DNA from: Panopea generosa
Lineage: Eukaryota > Mollusca > Bivalvia > Adapedonta > Hiatellidae
Assembly: GCA_029582155.1 (NCBI GenBank)
Contig: CM055905.1
Location: forward strand, 8,212,995-8,276,994
DNA: 64,000 nucleotides
Direction: 5' to 3'
The translations under genes and the position numbers were made by a program. The notes below the pieces were generated by a model, which was not told the origin of the DNA, did no database searches, and saw only the letters and a program-made list of their open reading frames with translations. The stretch's first letter is position 1, and every line of letters begins with the position of its first letter. Of this stretch, positions 59,183 to 64,000 are shown piece by piece.

Positions 59183-59289
59183 TCATACCAAACCAAAACC
59201 AGCAGCCACTAAGATTATAATGACGATTAGGACGAGCAAAACTATTATTCCAGAATGTAACATCTGACCACGTGACTCTCTTTTGGGAT
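59183..59289 (-). CDS. Gene 3: terminal exon with C-terminal hydrophobic anchor
   Basis: A minus-strand exon with acceptor aattatatccttttttccag|, entered in phase 1 from the exon at 61533-61685, with the TGA stop at 59183-59185. It encodes a short polar stretch (PKRESRGQMLHSG) followed by about 22 hydrophobic residues (IIVLLVLIVIIILVAAGF and on) that run to the last codon. A hydrophobic segment with no cytoplasmic tail, preceded by small residues (HSG), is the usual form of a GPI-attachment signal. A tail-less transmembrane anchor is the alternative. AATAAA overlaps the stop codon (59178-59183 on the plus strand). Confidence 0.65.
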
Positions 59290-59689
59290 CTGGAAAAAAG
59301 GATATAATTAAGAGATAAAATAAAATAGAAAAGAAAAGTGTGTATTTGAGATAATACGCTCTGTGCTAGTACAATATGTTAACTGCCATAAGGTGATTAT
59401 TCGATAACATTTGTAGCGATATATGATGTGAAGAAAATAACCAATAAATATCACATGTTATATGCAAGGTCTTAAGGAGCGAAAGTAGATTAACTCCTTG
59501 TTTTATGTAAACATACGTTGTCTCGCAAAGTTTTGTGGTATTTACGCCACAATAAGACCATTTCAAGCATTTACAAATGATAACTTCTAGTATTTAAAAA
59601 TAATTTAATGTCAATGCTTGGTGTACAAGAAATAAATCTCTGTGCATTTTTATTAATCATTGAAGTTTTAAGGTATTTCATCGACAATG

Positions 59690-60478
59690 TAATCGGGAAA
59701 ATGCGCAGTCTATATTCTTCTCTGTTATTTCCTTGATAAGGTAACTGAGGAATAAATACTGTTTTATATGTATAAGATATCGACAATGTAGTTGGGAAAA
59801 TGCAAATTTTATATTCTTCTCCGTTAATTCCTTGATAAGGTAACAGTGGAATAAATACGGTTTTATATGTATAAGACATCGACAATGTAGTCGGGAAAAT
59901 GCAAAATCTATAATATTCTCTGTTAATTCCTTGACAAGGTAACTGAGGAATAAATACTGTGTTTTATGTATAAGACATCGACAATGTAGTCGGGAAAATG
60001 CGCAGTCTATATTCTTCTCTGTTAATTCCTTGATATGGTAACAGAGGAATAAATACGGTTTTATATGTATAAGACATCGACAATGTAGTCGGGAAAATGC
60101 AAATTCTATATTCGTCTCTGTTAATTCCTTGATAAGGTAACAGAGGAGTAAATACGGTTTTATATGTATAAGACATCGACAATGTAGTCGGGAAAATGCA
60201 GTCTATATTCTTCTCTGTTAATTCCTTGATAAGGTAACTGAGGAATAAAAACGGTTTTATATGTATAAGACATCGACAATGTAGTCGGGAAAATGCAAAT
60301 TCTATATTCGTCTCTGTTAATTCCTTGATAAGGTAACAGGGGAGTAAATACGGTTTTATATGTATAAGACATCGACATATAGTCGGGAAAATGCACAGTC
60401 TATATTCTTCTCTGTTAATTTCTTGATATGGTAACTGAGGAATAAATACGGTTTTATATGTATAAGACATCGTTTGGA
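59690..60478. repeat. ~99-bp minisatellite in the gene 3 intron
   Basis: About eight copies of a unit containing AAGACATCGACAATGTAGTC, GGGAAAATGC, TTAATTCCTTGATAAGGTAA and AATACGGTTTTATATGTA. The unit length gives long minus-strand frames, broken in some units by small indels, so no gene is called. Confidence 0.9.
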
Positions 60479-61532
60479 TAAACCGACACAAAAACATATT
60501 TTATATTTAAAGATACTGATTGCTTATTATCACACCAAGTTGAAATTAACACTTATATATGAAACAACTAATTAATTTGATTAATTATATACCATACCGG
60601 TAGAAAGCATTTTCGTATGTGTTATGTTTGATTGAAAATCAATTAAAAAAGCATTATGATAATAATAATAAAAAAAATAATTATGTTGACATTTGTAAAA
60701 ATACTCCGAAAACTACGTTTCGTATTTACCTTACATTTTTTGTTTTAACGAAAACTGCCTATATCCCAACCACTTTCACTTTTTATGCAACAGAAATCGA
60801 TATTCAAAGGTCTGAGTGCAGTTTAAAGAAATATTTGTCATTTTTACTCAATAGTACATATCTTGGAATCATTTGAGAATACTTTATATTGGACAACATC
60901 AGAAGTAAGTCTTAAGTTTTAGTTTTAAAAAAGTAAAATATTTGCCGACTTATAGACCTTTTCAAAAGAAAAAAATATCCTTTCGATATTACCAATATCC
61001 CTGAAAACATATATATAAAAAAAACATGTTGAAAAAAAAGAAGTCATTTTTCTGGCTTAAAATTGTTCAGTTTATCAATATTTTCATAAGACAATGATAT
61101 TTTTAAAAATAAAGACAATTCAATTTAAAGGGATTATATCAGGAAAGAAAACTATAACTGTCTTAAAAAATAAAATAATTATTAAAATGGATAAATAGCA
61201 CCTCAATATCATTAAAAAATCGATATTTGTAACTTGAAACGAAATTGCAATTCTGTTAATAGGCAACACTTAAATAATACTTGACATTTAGACTCTTTCT
61301 AAGATATCAATGGCGGATTTACCCTTAAAAACGGCATACGTCCCCACCCGCCTATAGTATAACTATATATTTATAATAAGCCGAGAGCTCAACAAAAAAT
61401 TGGTACCATTTTTCTGACAAATTCCCTAGATAATGCATTGATGATTTTTTTGCAATTGCTAAAAGGGAATTTGACTAGTATTGGAGCTGCTAGTGTTACT
61501 TTAAAAAATGTAAATGTTTAATTAAAAATTAC
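60479..61532. other. Gene 3 intron, no features recognised
   Basis: Very AT-rich, no element recognised. Confidence 0.35.
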
Positions 61533-61685
61533 CTGCTACCCTGGCGAGTTTACAGCAAGACGGCATAACACTGTTTGTGACATTGTCTGTTATCCTACAT
61601 GTCCCTGTACAAACATCCTCACATTGAGACAGAGTGTCCGTCTGTACAGCCTGGTCCAAGTATTCAGATTTATTACACGCACTCT
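61533..61685 (-). CDS. Gene 3: cysteine-rich extracellular-type exon
   Basis: A minus-strand exon of 153 nt with acceptor gctttatttttcag| and donor GTAGCAG|gtaatt, phase 1 at both ends. It encodes about 51 residues with six cysteines: SAC, then QCEDVCTGTC, then SCCK. Phase 1-1 cysteine-rich exons are typical of modular secreted and surface proteins of animals. The pattern with a late CC recalls Ly6-type domains, but the remaining spacing does not fit a canonical LU domain, so I do not assign it. It splices in frame to the exon at 59183-59289. Upstream exons, including any signal peptide, were not found between 61.7 and 64 kb and probably lie beyond the window. Confidence 0.65.
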
Positions 61686-61719
61686 CTGAAAAATAAAGCA
61701 TCACTGTTGTCTACAATAG

Positions 61720-61935
61720 TATAATGTCAGACGCAATTGCAGAAGCAATAAGCAATATTATATATAAGCATCCCATACCAGGAGTAGAATGAGGTTTAAG
61801 GTCATTTATTACACTATATATTATGAACCAATATTCGGCCAGTAACTGGCAAGCTTTCTCACATAAAGTTTTTGTACCGAGATATTGAAACAGCGAAGCT
61901 TTACTTCTCGGCCACGGAGACAGGATCCTTCCGTA
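61720..61935 (-). mobile_element. SINE-D-like copy, reversed and diverged
   Basis: On the minus strand: CTGTCTCCGTGGCCGAGAAG, then ACTTTATGTGAGAAAGCTTG and CCAGTTACTGGCC, in the SINE-D order. The B-box region is deleted or diverged. Confidence 0.5.
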
Positions 61936-62197
61936 AGTAGAAAAAGTATTTACTAACATATACCCTTTAGCTCAACCTAATTTAATGACAGAACTATAAG
62001 GCAATATGAAATACACAAGTTCCATTGATAATAAGTACTGAGACAAAGCACCAGAGATAGCCAGATCAATGGATTTGTTTATTGCAAGATACTGAACTGA
62101 TAAAAATAACAAACGAGATGACTAGAAATGGCAATGTGCATAATGTTACATACACATATGTGTTCTATAAAGGCAGTTAACTGATTAAAATAACATC

Positions 62198-62277
62198 TCG
62201 CCCTAAAGGTGCAATAAGGTACCAAGTGTATATGAAATAAAAAGGCACTTGGTACCTTTTTGCACCAAATGTGGCGA
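62198..62277. repeat. 80-nt inverted repeat (hairpin)
   Basis: The arms 62198-62228 and 62246-62277 pair over about 31 nt, including an uninterrupted AAGGTACCAAGTG/CACTTGGTACCTT core, around a 17-nt loop. The outer stem has a few mismatches. It could be a foldback element or a pre-miRNA-like hairpin. Confidence 0.7.
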
Positions 62278-63614
62278 TATGAGGTGGCCACCTCTGACCA
62301 TGTCCATATTGTTACATACAGCAGTTACTTGGAACGCTATGACCGTTTCCGTAACAATATTAGACTATTTTCAATATCAAACTTGAGTTATTAATAACAT
62401 ATCGTGCGTATACTAACAATGGCCATATACAAAAGAAAAGAAAGGAATAAAACAACCTCGGCATTTATAAACCTCCACCACAACTCGAAAATGCACGAAT
62501 ATACACGAAGCTATGTTGAGTATGACTGGTTGCTCAAGTGAGATTTGACTGTATATGTATAAACATGTATATCTACACCACTAACTGAAAATACACCAAG
62601 TCATAAGACGCATCCGCAATGTAGGAATCTAAATATATTACTGTTTCATAACAAAAACAATTTGAGGTGCACCATCATGTGTATGCATTGTGTAACAATA
62701 TTAGACTATTTTCAACACTATATTCACTCTTTACACTAAAACTGCTTATTTCACATGTATTTGGTTTTATGATCATAGGCACTTAACAACCTAACACAGT
62801 ACATTGGCGTTTTCAATTATTACACACAAATCGAAGTGCGAGTTACTCATGCATACATAAGGACATGTGTAACTATATGTGCTTATGATATATGTAATTC
62901 AATATACGAGTACTATCGAAATATATAGCAAAGCGTACTGTCCTTAATTCAGCACAAATAATATTCTTACAGATTAAGATATATAATAAATCTGCATAAA
63001 TACTAATTTGTTTTTTGAAGCTTTCTTTTTCTCATAAATTAAACAATCCAGCATTTGTTTTCTTTCATATGCCAAGACATTAAGGCTAACAAAATTGTCT
63101 TTGTCGCTCATATTTCTCTTATGCTGTTGACTTATCTTCAATAATATACTTTTAAACTACTTTAGTTAATACTTGTTAAACATGAAAACTATTTTGCAGT
63201 TGACAAATTCCAGGAGGCGTAAGGTTAGTGATAGACTGTTAATAGATAATTCAGACCTGGACAAAATTTTCGATTCAAATAACATCTATGAAACAAGCAC
63301 ATTGCTTTATGTATTGGCAGAAACAAATAGTTTTAACGCTTATTTAACAGAAAAAATACATGATCGAATTTCTCACAATCAATTGTATGTTTACAGGGTT
63401 TAACAAAATTTAAGACTTTGAATCTGAGTTCGATTCTCAGAATCAAATTATTGATGAGTTCTGGTCCAGATAAAGAGTGTCAACTGTATAGTTTGAATTT
63501 CAATCATTGACGATAACGTGTTATTTAACATTGATCAACATAAGCGTTTTAACTATTGGATTTTCCCAATGTACATAGTTTGTCAACAATAAAGATTTAT
63601 ACAAATTTATTTTA
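62278..63614. other. No gene supported
   Basis: AT-rich. An open frame on the plus strand at 63182-63403 (MKTILQLTNSRRRKVSDRLL and on) has no recognisable domain. A signal-peptide exon for gene 3 was sought on the minus strand and not found. Confidence 0.3.
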
Positions 63615-63775
63615 GGTCAAAAGTTTATATGAAACGCTCTCGAGTCCGCTTCCTGAGCACTGGGTAGAACCAGTACTGAGTGTGATTTTTGAAAGGTATC
63701 GGGTCGAGCTAGGAATCGAACCCACAACCTCTGGCATGATCGGCCAACACTTCCATCCGCGTAACATTTTCAATT
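63615..63775 (-). mobile_element. SINE-C copy, reversed
   Basis: AGTTTATATGAAACGCTCTC and GAGTCCGCTTCCTGAGCACT (a single copy of the segment amplified at 23.67 kb), then GGGTAGAACCAGTACTGAGT, GGTATCGGGTCGAGC and a minus-strand B-box (GTGGGTTCGATTCC). Confidence 0.7.
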
Positions 63776-64000
63776 TTATCGGAACTAATCTCAAGTGATA
63801 ATTATGAGGAGATTAAATATTGGATTGGTGTTCCTAAATCAATTACTAATTCGTTTCTGTACAAGTTACAGTTTCGCTGTATATCGAACTTGTGATGTAA
63901 GGAAATGATCTAAACAAAAAGGAAGTGAAACACGAAGCTATGACAGGCACGCACCTTAATCATGCGTTTGGTAATGTCATATTGTAGTTGATATTTGATT

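Noticed and set aside
59571..60497. A 177-residue repeat protein on the minus strand
   Set aside because: The 99-bp unit gives the open frame. Neighbouring units are out of phase, so it lacks a maintained reading frame.
63173..63403. A 76-codon plus-strand gene
   Set aside because: No family resemblance, no clear promoter or splice partner, and ordinary AT-rich composition.

Overview
This window is nuclear DNA from an animal, most probably a mollusc and perhaps a bivalve. It is AT-rich, the exons are short and separated by kilobase introns with GT..AG borders, and tRNA-headed SINEs with tails such as GGCGTTAAACC and CTCGATGGCATAAAA recur. A TRIM-type beta-propeller ORF of the kind expanded in bivalves is also present. 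Nothing looks bacterial or organellar. I ran no search; species and family assignments rest on recognition by eye.

Gene 1 (+ strand, 5173-40426) is a split gene. Its eight main exons have donors, acceptors and phases that all agree, giving a 421-residue product. The product has a basic N-terminal part, a Pro/Thr-rich disordered middle and a charged helical segment, and it ends in HPDWG. I do not recognise it. Two further short exons (9833-9919 and 23413-23487) begin with ATG, have an in-frame stop just upstream and end in a phase-0 donor, so they look like alternative first exons. An 18-nt candidate microexon lies at 36039-36056.

Gene 2 (+, 44180-45052) is an uninterrupted 290-residue beta-propeller protein resembling the C-terminal part of molluscan TRIM2/TRIM56-like proteins, without a RING or B-box. 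Gene 3 (-, exons at 61533-61685 and 59183-59289) is the 3' end of a secreted or surface protein. It has a six-cysteine phase 1-1 exon followed by an exon encoding a C-terminal hydrophobic segment that suits a GPI signal or membrane anchor. Its 5' part is not visible.

Roughly a fifth of the window is tandem repeat, judged by adding the array lengths. There are minisatellites with 24/27, 30, 34, 35, 41, 45, 47, 94 and 99 bp units, plus very long perfect (TGTC/GACA)n and (AAC)n tracts. Most of the rest of the intronic and intergenic DNA carries SINEs of at least four families (called A-D here), two MITE families and one 3.6-kb DNA transposon at 51394-54994. The transposon has 22-bp terminal inverted repeats and a TTAA target duplication, and it sits cleanly inside a 41-bp minisatellite.

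The most unusual theme is that two of the largest minisatellites (23.67-26.09 kb and 56.8-58.4 kb) appear to be internal expansions of a short segment of a dispersed element. The SINE-C or MITE-1 flanks are still present at both ends, and single-copy versions of the same segment occur elsewhere in the window.
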